A stretch of 43,905 nt of DNA. Source: JAAKFL01 sp964629645 (lineage in GTDB: Bacteria; Chlamydiota; Chlamydiia; Chlamydiales; SLFE01). Numbering within the stretch: position 1 is the stretch's first letter; each line of letters opens with the position of its first letter. The translations under genes and the position numbers were made by a program. The notes under the pieces were generated by a model that was given only the letters and a program-made list of their open reading frames with translations, was not told where the DNA came from and ran no database searches. This document shows positions 23,530 to 31,675 of this stretch, in pieces. The stretch lies in NCBI GenBank assembly GCA_964629645.1, contig CAZVSU010000010.1, positions 1-43,905 of the forward strand, read 5' to 3'.

Positions 23530-25338
23530 CTATCCTTCAAGAACTTTCGAAGTAAATCTATACACACGCGTACTCTTTTTGTTTCCGGGCAACAGCTCTG
23601 AGCGAGTATTACAACCCTCGGAATCCGGCATGATTAAATGATTTTTCGCGCATATTTTCTCTGCATCACCATAATCAAAGCCGGAACAAATTTCTTCTCT
23701 AAAGACTGGCCTAAAAACATAAAATTCCCAGTTCCCATCTGTCCGCTTCTTTTTGAAACCTGCACGGTTATGTATTTTTCCATGATTTTTCTCCAGATCA
23801 TCTTCCCAGTGGGAAAATCGGCTTTCTGCATGTTTTAAAAAGAAATCTTTTATCGCATCAAGAATATAATCGGACTCTTTATTTCTTTCCCCATAACCCA
23901 ATAACCAATCCTTAAAGCATATCTGTACTGCTGCAGATGATTCACCTGGGTCCCACCCCGTGATGCCATACTCTGTGGCAAGCTCGCCTGCCACAGCAAT
24001 CAAAGCAAACCTTCTTGCTGTTCGTAAGACTTGACCTTCACAATTTTCAGAAATTAATACCTTTTGAAATTCCTCAATCATTAATTGAGCTTGGTTTGAT
24101 AATTTTTCATCAGAGCAGATTCTTTTGATGAATACTCTTATAGCTACACCATGATTGTCTTGAGAGGCTTGGTTTAAATAATTTGAAAATTCAGCACCAT
24201 TCTTGAACCCATGCAAACACTCAAATATTCCATACCTATCTGTATCAGCGGAAATTTCAGATATTCTAATTTCCTGCCCCGCAAGGGTCCTTTTTCCCTT
24301 TTTCTGCATATGTGAAGAAAGGCTAACCTCTCCTGTAGAAATGAAAAAGATTCGCCACTGACTTGTATTTTTGTATGCACCATAACAATTTGCTCTAAGC
24401 TTACCTACACCGTTTGCAAGCATATAAGCAATTTTTCCCGCGTCTTCCGGTTCGACCTGGGAAAGTTCGTCCAAACAGAGCAAGCAATCGTTATGTTCTG
24501 CTGCTATAGCTTCTAAACCGTTTGAAGTTGATCGCCATGTTCGCAAGTGATGAGGGTTATTCCAGACAGAATTTGCAACTTTTAATAAAGTTGTCTTTCC
24601 TATTGAGCTAGCACCCCTAATGTGAACACCTCCGCTCTCAACTTTTGTAAGATAAAGGAGTGGGGGTGCAAATGCAGCGCTCACGCTGAAAACCAATCTT
24701 GAATTTTTTGAACAAAACCGAGCTACATTTTCTTTCCAAGCATCAATTGTTCCTTCAACGGAAAATCTATTTGGACTCATGCTTGAATTTAACAAGCGAA
24801 CATCTTCTTCATCTTCTTTTCCAATGACCGCAGAAGGTAATACAAAAACATTTCGATTCCATCCTGTTTGATCCGTACAGAAAATTTTTCTTTTCGGTGA
24901 AGACTGCAATATCAAGTCAGCCAAAAGCTGCCTCGCATTTCTATCATTGCCTAACCGCATTCCTTGATTAAGCAAAAGCGCTCTAAGAGCTGTGCTGTCG
25001 CCTGCAAGCAAATCAGCAGGAACTATAAGCTCATGCATATTTCCCTCAGGATCGGGAAAACTGACTAATCTGCCATGATTTTCCTTTTTTCCATCCCTTA
25101 CATACGCAGTCACTCTTAATTCAGAGCATACATACTGTAACGTAGGCTCATCCCCTTCTTTTTTAGATGGTTTTTCAAAGTAAATCTTACCATCAATTAA
25201 ACGAAACCCATGTGGTAAATCAATTACTTCCTGGGCAAACTGTTCTTCAAGTTTATTGGCTTTATCAACCGAAGATTTATATTGTGCCTCATCAGAAGAA
25301 CCTTGCTTATTTTCCTTTCTTTCAGTATCATATTTCAT
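23530..25338 (-). CDS. DUF927 helicase-like ATPase
   Basis: The 602-residue protein has a DUF927 ATPase domain: Walker A GASSIGKTT in VHIRGASSIGKTTLLKVANS (about 240-255), Walker B LLCLDELSQ (about 285), and WRIFFISTGEVSLSSHM as the sensor region. The N-terminus (YVCSELRVTAYVRDGK) and the C-terminus (FFLKHAESRFSHWEDD, NRAGFKKKRTDGNWEFYV) match proteins of phages and integrative elements. It probably unwinds the element's origin together with the primase. The start has GGAGG five bases before the ATG and lies just after a terminator. Confidence 0.82.
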   Translation of the reverse strand: MKYDTERKENKQGSSDEAQYKSSVDKANKLEEQFAQEVIDLPHGFRLIDGKIYFEKPSKKEGDEPTLQYVCSELRVTAYVRDGKKENHGRLVSFPDPEGNMHELIVPADLLAGDSTALRALLLNQGMRLGNDRNARQLLADLILQSSPKRKIFCTDQTGWNRNVFVLPSAVIGKEDEEDVRLLNSSMSPNRFSVEGTIDAWKENVARFCSKNSRLVFSVSAAFAPPLLYLTKVESGGVHIRGASSIGKTTLLKVANSVWNNPHHLRTWRSTSNGLEAIAAEHNDCLLCLDELSQVEPEDAGKIAYMLANGVGKLRANCYGAYKNTSQWRIFFISTGEVSLSSHMQKKGKRTLAGQEIRISEISADTDRYGIFECLHGFKNGAEFSNYLNQASQDNHGVAIRVFIKRICSDEKLSNQAQLMIEEFQKVLISENCEGQVLRTARRFALIAVAGELATEYGITGWDPGESSAAVQICFKDWLLGYGERNKESDYILDAIKDFFLKHAESRFSHWEDDLEKNHGKIHNRAGFKKKRTDGNWEFYVFRPVFREEICSGFDYGDAEKICAKNHLIMPDSEGCNTRSELLPGNKKSTRVYRFTSKVLEG

Positions 25339-25390
25339 GTAACCTCCAACATTTTAAGTCTAAAGTGCATTCAACAATTTTTAGACGGGT

Positions 25391-25424
25391 TAAAAAAGCT
25401 CGGCCAGCCACATACTGCCGAGCT
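25391..25424 (-). terminator. Rho-independent terminator after the excisionase-like gene
   Basis: On the minus strand the stem AGCTCGGC / GCCGAGCT (eight pairs, 12-base loop) is followed directly by a run of six Ts. It lies 15 bases after the stop of the small gene at 25439 and would separate it from the DUF927 gene. Confidence 0.85.
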
Positions 25425-25438
25425 GTTCTTTTATAGAT

Positions 25439-25633
25439 TCAGCCATTCAATGATGATTCGCTGACAAATTTTTCAAACGCATTGGTATCAAGCATATATC
25501 TGCCTCCAATGCGCTTAATGCATTTCTTCGCAATTTTGTTTTCTGAATAAATCCAGTGATGCCATTGACTCAGACGAGGCCAATGATGATTTCTGCAATA
25601 TTCCCTTAAAGGAACCAAAGATTCGACATTCAT
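25439..25633 (-). CDS. Small excisionase/AlpA-like DNA-binding protein
   Basis: The 64-residue protein (MNVESLVPLREYCRNHHWPRL...) has the look of a winged-helix excisionase or AlpA: a helix-turn-helix start (VPLREYCRNHHWPRLSQWHHWIY) and a strand pair with a basic tip (KRIGGRYMLDTNAFEKF). It lies between the recombinase pair and the replication genes. Likely directs excision or controls element genes. Confidence 0.65.
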   Translation of the reverse strand: MNVESLVPLREYCRNHHWPRLSQWHHWIYSENKIAKKCIKRIGGRYMLDTNAFEKFVSESSLNG

Positions 25634-25712
25634 AAAAATCCTCTATTCAATTTTTTGTGTTGCTGCAGCTGCTTTGAAAGTTAGGTCAGAAATCCTTCCG
25701 ATCTTTCAAAAC

Positions 25713-25733
25713 ACCTCCTAACAACGAGTGCTA
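25713..25733. repeat. Left copy of a 21-bp inverted repeat bracketing the recombinase pair
   Basis: The 21 bases starting ACCTCCTAACAACG match the complement of 27831-27851 at 20 of 21 positions. This copy lies 50 bases beyond the end of the pGP8-like gene. Confidence 0.85.
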
Positions 25734-25783
25734 GAGGCATTCTACCGTAACTATTGAAACTTTCGCAATAGGTTTTTATGTTT

Positions 25784-26692
25784 TTATTGCAGAGATATTG
25801 CAGAACCTTGCTGTCGGTCTTCAGTAAGGGTTTTTGGTGAAATATTTTCAAGACCTCGAATGGTTCCCAAAGCTTGAAAATGCCTAAAAATAGTGGAAGG
25901 ATTCATTTTTGAATTGTTTCGACCTGTAAAAACAGGCCCTGATTTGCGGTCCTTTATCAGTGTTTTGATATCCTGAAAAACATGAGGAGGATACTCAGTA
26001 TGAATTTCCCCATAGAGAATGATCTGATCGATAAAATTAACATTTTCTATCTGAAGATTTACGACTTCTTCCAACACTCTCGATCCACCGTAATAAAGTA
26101 GCTTGGCAATTAATCGAGATCGATCATCAAGCCCTTTAAGAATCAATAAGAAATCACTCAAATCAAGATTTCGTTTTTCAATATAATGGAGATCGGGGTC
26201 CTTCCCCCTTGAGACTAAACTGTGGGTATTAAGAGAAAGCCATCTATAAAAATCCAATAAAACTGACACGAAGCTCTCTCTTTGTGAAATTTCAATATGA
26301 GTTTGGCATCTGATCGAATTTATTTGCTCTGAAACAGCATTAGCATTTATTTTTGAAAGATTGATAAGGCTTCCGTCTGTATCTTTGAATCGAATCAAAT
26401 TTAATTTAATAAGTTTAAGAGCTTCCTCTCTCATTAAATCGTTAAAATTTTTCGTATCTATCCAAATGACAAAAGCTGCGATTAACGCAGTTTGTTTAAT
26501 TGTAGATTCAAAGCGTTTTAGCTCCTGAGAAAAGGACTCCTGTCCGTTTTGAAAAGCGGACAGTGAGTTGTTAAGTTCTTCGGAAGCAACAATATCTTGT
26601 ACTTCATTAATCAGTGCTTCTCTCGCAAACGGAGAGAAAGAGTCAGACCTTTTACGTGGAGATAAATCGCCTTTACTCATAAACACTATCAT
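25784..26692 (-). CDS. Truncated tyrosine recombinase, chlamydial plasmid pGP7/pGP8-like
   Basis: The 302-residue protein has a SAM-like N-terminal half and the start of a recombinase catalytic domain: RSRLIAKLLYYGGSRVLEEVVNL (with the first catalytic Arg), YPPHVFQDIKTLIKDRKSGPVFTGR, STIFRHFQALG, ISPKTLTED. The last line stands where an active enzyme has H-x-L-R; His and Arg are not kept, and the chain stops before the Tyr. The order of motifs is that of plasmid proteins pGP7-D and pGP8-D. The start overlaps the integrase gene (ATG 26692, or 26680 as alternative). It may be a regulator or a degenerate partner of the integrase. Confidence 0.7.
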   Translation of the reverse strand: MIVFMSKGDLSPRKRSDSFSPFAREALINEVQDIVASEELNNSLSAFQNGQESFSQELKRFESTIKQTALIAAFVIWIDTKNFNDLMREEALKLIKLNLIRFKDTDGSLINLSKINANAVSEQINSIRCQTHIEISQRESFVSVLLDFYRWLSLNTHSLVSRGKDPDLHYIEKRNLDLSDFLLILKGLDDRSRLIAKLLYYGGSRVLEEVVNLQIENVNFIDQIILYGEIHTEYPPHVFQDIKTLIKDRKSGPVFTGRNNSKMNPSTIFRHFQALGTIRGLENISPKTLTEDRQQGSAISLQ

Positions 26693-27779
26693 CCATTATA
26701 CTGCCATTCATCTTGTCGACTACCCTTGCAGTAGCAGATGTAGACAGGTGGCTGTACCTCTTCACCATGGAAAGAGACTTGTGTCCAAGGACTGCTGCTA
26801 TTTCAAGGTCTGTGGCTCCATTCATAGCAAGATGGGAAGCCCCAGTATGCCTCAAAGTATGAAACCATATTTTCAAACCGCCTTTCTTCTTTTCCAAGCC
26901 GGCTTCCTTAAGTGCATTTTCCCAGGCGCTTCTTATGTCTGCTGGTTTGCTACCATCCAAAGAAGGGAATACGTAATCGCTATTTAACAAACTTTGATCC
27001 CTTTGTTTTAATAGACATTCTAACGAGTGGGAACTTAGAAAAACAGATCGAATCTCACCATTTTTTGTATCTCGAAACGTCATTCTATTTCTTGAAAAAT
27101 CAATATCGCTCCATTTTAACGAAAGCAACTCGCTTTTTCTAGCGCAAGTTGTCAATGCCAAAACCACTACAGAATGGAGGTGTCTGCTTTTACTGTTTTT
27201 ACAAGCATCCAAAAGCCGCTTAATTTCTTTCTTTTCAAGATAGACATCTCTGGCCTTACCCTCCTTTAACTTCCTTATCTTAAGAACAGGATTTTCTTCA
27301 CACCAGCCCCATTCCTTCACAGCAATGGTAAATGCATGCGACAAAGCAGCGAGGTAGCGGTTTACGGTTGAAGTAGACCGCATTTTTCCCCTTCGAGAAT
27401 TGCCGACTAAGAGCTTATCCCGTACTTCAGCAATAAGAGCTGGTGTTAAAAGACGTAGATAGTAGGAACCTAAGTGGGAATTCCACCAAAGAAGCTGCTT
27501 TTTTTGCTTATCGAAACTCTTAGGCTTCTTTGGTAGTTCAAATTGAATGTAGCGATCAACAAGTTCCGAGAATGTGCGTTCAAGATCTTCCTTCTTTGGA
27601 AAACGTCGCTGTTCCCTCATTTTGGCTTCCATCTTGATAGCCCATGCTTTTGCCTTGGCTTTGCTATGAAAAGTCTCTGACTCTTCGGGCATTCCTTTGA
27701 TTCGAATCCGTGCCCGATATGTTTTCTTCTTTTTATTTCCAGGTTCCACAACCTGGATTCTTTCTTCAATGTATGCCAT
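26673..27779 (-). CDS. int: Tyrosine integrase (phage-type)
   Basis: The 368-residue protein is a complete tyrosine recombinase: an N-terminal arm-binding domain (TYRARIRIKGMPEESETFHSKAKAKAW), core-binding SAM-like domain (about 65-165) and catalytic domain with Arg in TTCARKSELLSLKWSDID, HTLRHTGASHL, LGHKSLSMVKRYSHLS including the nucleophilic Tyr. It lies 107 bases from tRNA-Leu and probably inserts the element into the 3' end of that gene. The ATG at 27779 has GGAG upstream. Confidence 0.92.
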   Translation of the reverse strand: MAYIEERIQVVEPGNKKKKTYRARIRIKGMPEESETFHSKAKAKAWAIKMEAKMREQRRFPKKEDLERTFSELVDRYIQFELPKKPKSFDKQKKQLLWWNSHLGSYYLRLLTPALIAEVRDKLLVGNSRRGKMRSTSTVNRYLAALSHAFTIAVKEWGWCEENPVLKIRKLKEGKARDVYLEKKEIKRLLDACKNSKSRHLHSVVVLALTTCARKSELLSLKWSDIDFSRNRMTFRDTKNGEIRSVFLSSHSLECLLKQRDQSLLNSDYVFPSLDGSKPADIRSAWENALKEAGLEKKKGGLKIWFHTLRHTGASHLAMNGATDLEIAAVLGHKSLSMVKRYSHLSTSATARVVDKMNGSIMDDSVYE

Positions 27780-27802
27780 CTGTTTTTCTCCTAAATTTGG
27801 CG

Positions 27803-27823
27803 CAGTGGCCCATCACTGGCCCA
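27803..27823. repeat. Tandem CA(G/C)TGGCCCA repeats upstream of the integrase
   Basis: CAGTGGCCCA (27803-27812) and CACTGGCCCA (27814-27823) are direct repeats with one difference, 11 bases apart, about one helical turn. They could be integrase arm sites or an operator of int. Confidence 0.5.
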
Positions 27824-27830
27824 CGGCGTT

Positions 27831-27851
27831 TAGCACCCGTTGTTAGGAGGT
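27831..27851. repeat. Right copy of the 21-bp inverted repeat
   Basis: Starts TAGCACCCGTTGTTAGG on the plus strand and is the inverse of 25713-25733 except for one base. It lies between the integrase gene and tRNA-Leu. Confidence 0.85.
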
Positions 27852-27886
27852 TATGCAGATTTACATAACTCATTGATGTATAATGT

Positions 27887-27970
27887 TGCTCGGAGTGGGA
27901 CTCGAACCCACACGCTGTTACCAGCAAGGGATTTTAAGTCCCCAGCGTCTACCAATTCCGCCATCCAAGC
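27887..27970 (-). tRNA. trnL: tRNA-Leu (anticodon UAA)
   Basis: An 84-base class II tRNA: acceptor GCTTGGA / TCCGAGC with one G-T pair, D-arm GGCGGAATTGGTAGACGC, anticodon loop CTTAAAA (anticodon TAA) on stem GGGGA / TCCCT, variable arm TGCTGGTAACAGCG, and T-arm GTGGG-TTCGAGT-CCCAC. CCA is not encoded. The 3' end faces the integrase gene and is the likely insertion site of the element. Confidence 0.96.
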
Positions 27971-27996
27971 ATTGGAATGAGATCAGAATTTAAAGT

Positions 27997-28044
27997 ATCT
28001 TGACTTAGTTGTCAAGATGGCGGCGACTTAAGTGCCGCCGCCAT
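27997..28044 (-). terminator. Two hairpins between tRNA-Leu and the CT504-like gene
   Basis: Two perfect stems follow one another: ATCTTGAC / GTCAAGAT (27997-28018) and ATGGCGGCG / CGCCGCCAT (28017-28044, sharing a few bases). They lie just after the stop of the minus-strand gene ending at 28050, so they probably end its transcript. There is no good T run. Confidence 0.5.
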
Positions 28045-28049
28045 GATGA

Positions 28050-28811
28050 TTAGTCAGAAAAATCCCAAAGACTTCGTTTTTGGTGATCATCTTCAGAGGC
28101 GATCGCGGCTTCTTCTTCAGCATTCTCTTCAGCCTCATCAGGAGACTCCTCTGTTATGGGAGAGGTTTCCTGTTGATCTACTGAGTAAGACTCATTTTCT
28201 TCCGCTTCCTCTTCTTCCTCAGTATCAAAAAAAGCTTGTCCGTAACTTTCTCGATACTGGTTGATGGTTTCAGAAATTAGAGGCGGTGGACTATTAAGAA
28301 GGGAGCGAATGATGCTTGATGCCGATTCGTTGCCTTCCCCTGACCCTGAAAGATCTTCCGAAGGAGCGGGGAGCTCTACTTTTTCAGGATTATGCTCGTC
28401 AGTTTTTTGGGAGGATTTACGCCTGCGTTGGGGACGGCGCCGCTCCTTTTTCTTCTGCGTTTTTTGGGCATCTTCTTTGTCCGTTTCCTTAAGGTCTTTT
28501 TCGTTTTCCGAATCCTTTTGTCCTTTCTCTTTCTTCCCCCCGCCAATTTTAATCGAACGATCACTACCTACATGTTTTAACACCATGCGCGCTTCGCGTA
28601 CTTCAAGTATTTCGTAATCAGAAACCGGAAGTAAGAAGCATTTGGGCTTTTCTAAGGAGCGGTAAAAAAGTGAAGAACCGAAAGAAACCATTTCGACAGC
28701 GTCGACAAAATACTCTTCTTGGCTCCCTCCCTTGCTACTTCTCACAACAAGTTTACACCCTTCGCGAGGTGTAATGACAGATTCAATAACTGGTTCTCGA
28801 GTAAAATCCAC
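28050..28811 (-). CDS. Conserved chlamydial hypothetical protein (CT504-like)
   Basis: The 253-residue protein has an ordered N-terminal part (MDFTREPVIESVITPREGCK, EYFVDAVEMVSFGSSLFYR, CFLLPVSDYEILEVREARMVLKHVG, residues 1-90). A low-complexity tail follows, first Lys/Arg/Glu-rich (about 90-140) and then acidic (EEEEEAEENE). It lies directly downstream of gapA as CT504 does in C. trachomatis; I judge it its homologue from position and general look. Function unknown; the charged tail suggests binding to nucleic acid or protein. The start is GTG with AGGA seven bases before. Confidence 0.65.
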   Translation of the reverse strand: MDFTREPVIESVITPREGCKLVVRSSKGGSQEEYFVDAVEMVSFGSSLFYRSLEKPKCFLLPVSDYEILEVREARMVLKHVGSDRSIKIGGGKKEKGQKDSENEKDLKETDKEDAQKTQKKKERRRPQRRRKSSQKTDEHNPEKVELPAPSEDLSGSGEGNESASSIIRSLLNSPPPLISETINQYRESYGQAFFDTEEEEEAEENESYSVDQQETSPITEESPDEAEENAEEEAAIASEDDHQKRSLWDFSD

Positions 28812-28908
28812 GTATCAATCCTATTTTTAAGCGTTATTGTACAATTAATAGAATGCCCGTGATCAAATCAGTGATACAGGTTCAGAAATGGCATTCATCC
28901 GAGCAAGG

Positions 28909-29946
28909 CTAGCTTGACGATTTCAAAGCTGCTTTACTTTTTTCCCTGGATGCCATGTAGAGAAGCAAGTCTATGATACGGGAAGCATATCCCATCTCAT
29001 TGTCGTACCACGCGATTAACTTAAAAAACTTGTCGTTAAGCGCGATACTTGCTTTCGAGTCAAAAATCGAAGATGCTGTCGATCCGATGAAATCAGATGA
29101 AACGACTGGCTCGTCTGTGTATTCGAGAACCCCTTTCATATCGCCATCAGCAGCGCTTTGCACTGCTTGACAGAGATCTTTCATTGTGGTTTCTCGACTT
29201 AGCCGAACGGTCAGATCCACGACAGATACATCGAGAACAGGAACTCTAAAGGCCATGCCGGTTAACTTGCCTTGTACTTCTGGCAAACAAAGCGATACCG
29301 CCTTTGCAGCACCTGTCGATGCTGGAATAATATTTTGACTTGCTGCTCGTCCACCCCGCAAATCTTTTCGCGATGGACCATCCACCGTCGGTTGCGAGGC
29401 TGTTGCTGCATGCACTGTCGTCATCAACCCTTCTTCGATCCCAAAATTGTCGATCAATACTTTCGTGAGGGGTGCTAAACAGTTTGTTGTGCATGAAGCG
29501 TTTGATACAATGACATCTTTGTCAGGGCTGTATTCGAGATGGTTCACGCCCATAACGAATGTCGGCACATCCCCTTTCGCGGGAGCCGATATCAGTACCC
29601 TTTTCGCTCCTCCCTGAAGGTGCTTTTCTGCCCCTTCACGAGCTGTAAAAAGTCCCGTTGATTCGACCACATAATCGATTTCGAGTGACGACCAAGGCAG
29701 CTCTGCCGGATCTTTTTCAGAGAAGACCTTGACTTGCTTCCCATTGACTTCCAGCATGTCGCCGTCAGACTTTATGTCACCTTTGAAACGACCGTGTGTC
29801 GTATCGTACTTTAATAAATAAGCTAAATTGTCTACCGGAACGAGATCGTTGATGGCGACGCATTCTATATCGCGACTCTCCACTAACAGTTTAAATACAA
29901 GACGTCCAATTCGTCCAAACCCGTTAATCGCGACTCTAATTGGCAT
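28909..29946 (-). CDS. gapA: Glyceraldehyde-3-phosphate dehydrogenase
   Basis: The 345-residue protein has the NAD-binding start MPIRVAINGFGRIGRLVF and the active-site sequence SNASCTTNCLAPL with the catalytic Cys, then the WYDNEMGYASRI segment. It makes 1,3-bisphosphoglycerate from glyceraldehyde-3-phosphate in glycolysis. The ATG at 29946 has GAGG before it; a TTG three bases upstream is less likely. It sits after rplQ, as in all known chlamydiae, but behind its own terminator and promoter. Confidence 0.97.
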   Translation of the reverse strand: MPIRVAINGFGRIGRLVFKLLVESRDIECVAINDLVPVDNLAYLLKYDTTHGRFKGDIKSDGDMLEVNGKQVKVFSEKDPAELPWSSLEIDYVVESTGLFTAREGAEKHLQGGAKRVLISAPAKGDVPTFVMGVNHLEYSPDKDVIVSNASCTTNCLAPLTKVLIDNFGIEEGLMTTVHAATASQPTVDGPSRKDLRGGRAASQNIIPASTGAAKAVSLCLPEVQGKLTGMAFRVPVLDVSVVDLTVRLSRETTMKDLCQAVQSAADGDMKGVLEYTDEPVVSSDFIGSTASSIFDSKASIALNDKFFKLIAWYDNEMGYASRIIDLLLYMASREKSKAALKSSS

Positions 29947-29974
29947 CAAAACCTCTCATTCACTGTTTGATCCT

Positions 29975-30003
29975 ATGATATTACAGTTGGATCGGAAAGT
30001 AAA
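29975..30003 (-). promoter_or_regulatory. Candidate sigma-66/70 promoter of gapA
   Basis: On the minus strand TTTACT (-35) and TATCAT (-10) are exactly 17 bases apart, and the -10 lies about 28 bases before the gapA ATG. It sits between the terminator of the ribosomal operon and gapA, where a promoter is needed. Confidence 0.5.
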
Positions 30004-30042
30004 GCATGAAGTCGACAAATGCAGGGAATTTTTTAAAATCTG

Positions 30043-30082
30043 AAAAAAGAACTGCAAGCCGGAATTATACCTTCCGGCTTGC
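30043..30082 (-). terminator. Rho-independent terminator of the ribosomal operon
   Basis: Nine-pair stem GCAAGCCGG / CCGGCTTGC with an 11-base loop, followed on the minus strand by AGTTCTTTTTT. It starts just after the rplQ stop codon. Confidence 0.93.
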
Positions 30083-30087
30083 GTTGA

Positions 30088-30516
30088 TTAGTCAGCAAGG
30101 TATTCTACGATGCAGGTTTGCGCATTATCACCGACTCGTTGGCCGCTCTTAATAATGCGAGTGTAGCCACCTTGCCGGTCGGCAAAACGCTCTCTTAAAT
30201 CATCAAATAGGATGTCAACCACCTGTCTGTCGACATTATAAACACTTTTATCCCCTTCGCGAGCCTTTCTTGCTTCCTTTGGAGAAAGAGGGTTGTAGCG
30301 AACCATGAGCTCACCCATGACCTGTCTTCTGGAAGCTAATGTGTTCTTTTTCGCAAGCGTAATCATTTTATCGGCATAGGACCTTAAGTGCTTTGCCTTT
30401 GTGACAGTTGTTGTTAGCCTGCCATGATAAATCAGGGACTTCAGCATATTCGCCATCATACAACGCTTGTGTGAAGAGGTACGCCCTAGTTTAAATGTTT
30501 TGTTTTTATGCCTCAT
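30088..30516 (-). CDS. rplQ: 50S ribosomal protein L17
   Basis: The 142-residue protein starts MRHKNKTFKLGRTSSHKRCM, the hallmark of L17, and keeps the NPLSPKEARKAREGDKS insertion-type middle. L17 sits at the exit side of the large subunit. The ATG overlaps the rpoA stop by one base (TAATG), so the two are coupled. Last gene of the operon before the terminator. Confidence 0.97.
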   Translation of the reverse strand: MRHKNKTFKLGRTSSHKRCMMANMLKSLIYHGRLTTTVTKAKHLRSYADKMITLAKKNTLASRRQVMGELMVRYNPLSPKEARKAREGDKSVYNVDRQVVDILFDDLRERFADRQGGYTRIIKSGQRVGDNAQTCIVEYLAD

Positions 30517-31637
30517 TAGTTGTCCTCAATTTTAAACACTTCAGCTTTATTTTTTCTGGTTTCGTGAAGTTCTCGCATTTTGTCTTTGACATTCTCTCTT
30601 GTGATGCCATAGTCACTGAGGTCGGTGCCGAGGGACAACCCCATTTCAGAAAGCTTATCTTTAATTTCGTTGAGTGATTTCTTGCCAAAGTTTTTGAATT
30701 TCAGCATCTCACTTTCCGGAATCAAAATCAACTCAGCTATTGTCTCTATGTCACGCTCTCGATGCTTAAGGCAATTAGTGGAACGGACAGATAATTCGAT
30801 TTCGTCAATACGGAGGCAAAGCTTGTCGAGCAGTTCATCATCACTAGCGCGTGATGCGCTGTCGCGGTCATGAAAGACGATTGAATGTGTTTTGAGCTGG
30901 TTGAAAACTTCGATGTGCTTATTCCAGATCTGATTTGCGAACGTGAGAGCTTCTGATGGTGTGACTCGCCCGTCCGTCTCGACTTCTATGACAAGTCGAT
31001 CGAAATCTGTATCTTGTCCGACGCGGGTGTTTTCTACGTAATAGTTGACAGCACGAACCGGTGAAAATGAGGCGTCTATCAAGATCTCATGCACCACTTT
31101 ATCAAACTCGAATCTTTCAGAAGGGACATAACCCCTCCCGATCATCACTTTAAAGTCGATTTTTTTTACCATTGGCTCCGTGGCTGTAAATACTGGCATA
31201 TCGGGATTGACAACCTCAAAATTCGTGCTTTGTATAAGATCGCCAAGAGTCACAACGTGCGAACCGCCGCCAGCATCAAGCAGATCCTGGGAAACGTCCA
31301 ACATGCAGCTAATCTCGGTAACGTCACGTGAACCAGCCTCGTCGTCCCTGGGCAACCTACGAAGAAGAGCCCCCTTGAGATTAAGTATGATGTTCGTGAC
31401 GTCTTCAATCACGCCATCAATTGACATAAACTCATGCGAAACCCCTTCAATTAAAACTGATACAATCGCGGGAGACTCGAGGGAACTCAACAAAATACGC
31501 CGCATTGAATTTCCGAGTGTATGGCCAAAACCACGTTCAAAGGGCTCTGCGATAAACTGAGCAAAGTTTGGACGACTTTTATCTTCATTCACTAAAATTT
31601 TCTGAGGCATTTCGAACTTGCCATACTTGACAGCCAT
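30516..31637 (-). CDS. rpoA: RNA polymerase alpha subunit
   Basis: The 373-residue protein has the dimerising N-terminal domain (NFAQFIAEPFERGFGHTLGN, SMRRILLSSLESPAI) and the C-terminal domain with its helix-hairpin-helix (SVRSTNCLKHRERDIETIAE, FGKKSLNEIKDKLSEMGL). It is longer than the 329 residues of E. coli because of a longer linker and tail (VKDKMRELHETRKNKAEVFK), as is usual in chlamydiae. The ATG follows AGGAGAA. rpsD, which often precedes rpoA, is absent. Confidence 0.97.
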   Translation of the reverse strand: MAVKYGKFEMPQKILVNEDKSRPNFAQFIAEPFERGFGHTLGNSMRRILLSSLESPAIVSVLIEGVSHEFMSIDGVIEDVTNIILNLKGALLRRLPRDDEAGSRDVTEISCMLDVSQDLLDAGGGSHVVTLGDLIQSTNFEVVNPDMPVFTATEPMVKKIDFKVMIGRGYVPSERFEFDKVVHEILIDASFSPVRAVNYYVENTRVGQDTDFDRLVIEVETDGRVTPSEALTFANQIWNKHIEVFNQLKTHSIVFHDRDSASRASDDELLDKLCLRIDEIELSVRSTNCLKHRERDIETIAELILIPESEMLKFKNFGKKSLNEIKDKLSEMGLSLGTDLSDYGITRENVKDKMRELHETRKNKAEVFKIEDN

Positions 31638-31675
31638 GTATTTCTCCTAAATGATTGCTAAAGATTCCCGTCTAC

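Larger units (their letters stand above)
20292..27886. mobile_element. Integrated element at tRNA-Leu(UAA); left end uncertain
   Basis: A tyrosine integrase sits 107 bases from the 3' end of tRNA-Leu and points away from it. Behind it are a recombinase paralogue, an excisionase-like gene, a DUF927 ATPase, a primase and small phage-type genes (DUF5681). No structural phage genes are seen. I could not find a second copy of the tRNA 3' end in this window, so the left limit given is where the first element-type gene starts; the true end may lie elsewhere. Confidence 0.7.

Noticed and set aside
28376..28580. Arg/Lys-rich and Phe-rich frames opposite or within the CT504-like tail
   Set aside because: Shadows of the low-complexity coding sequence.
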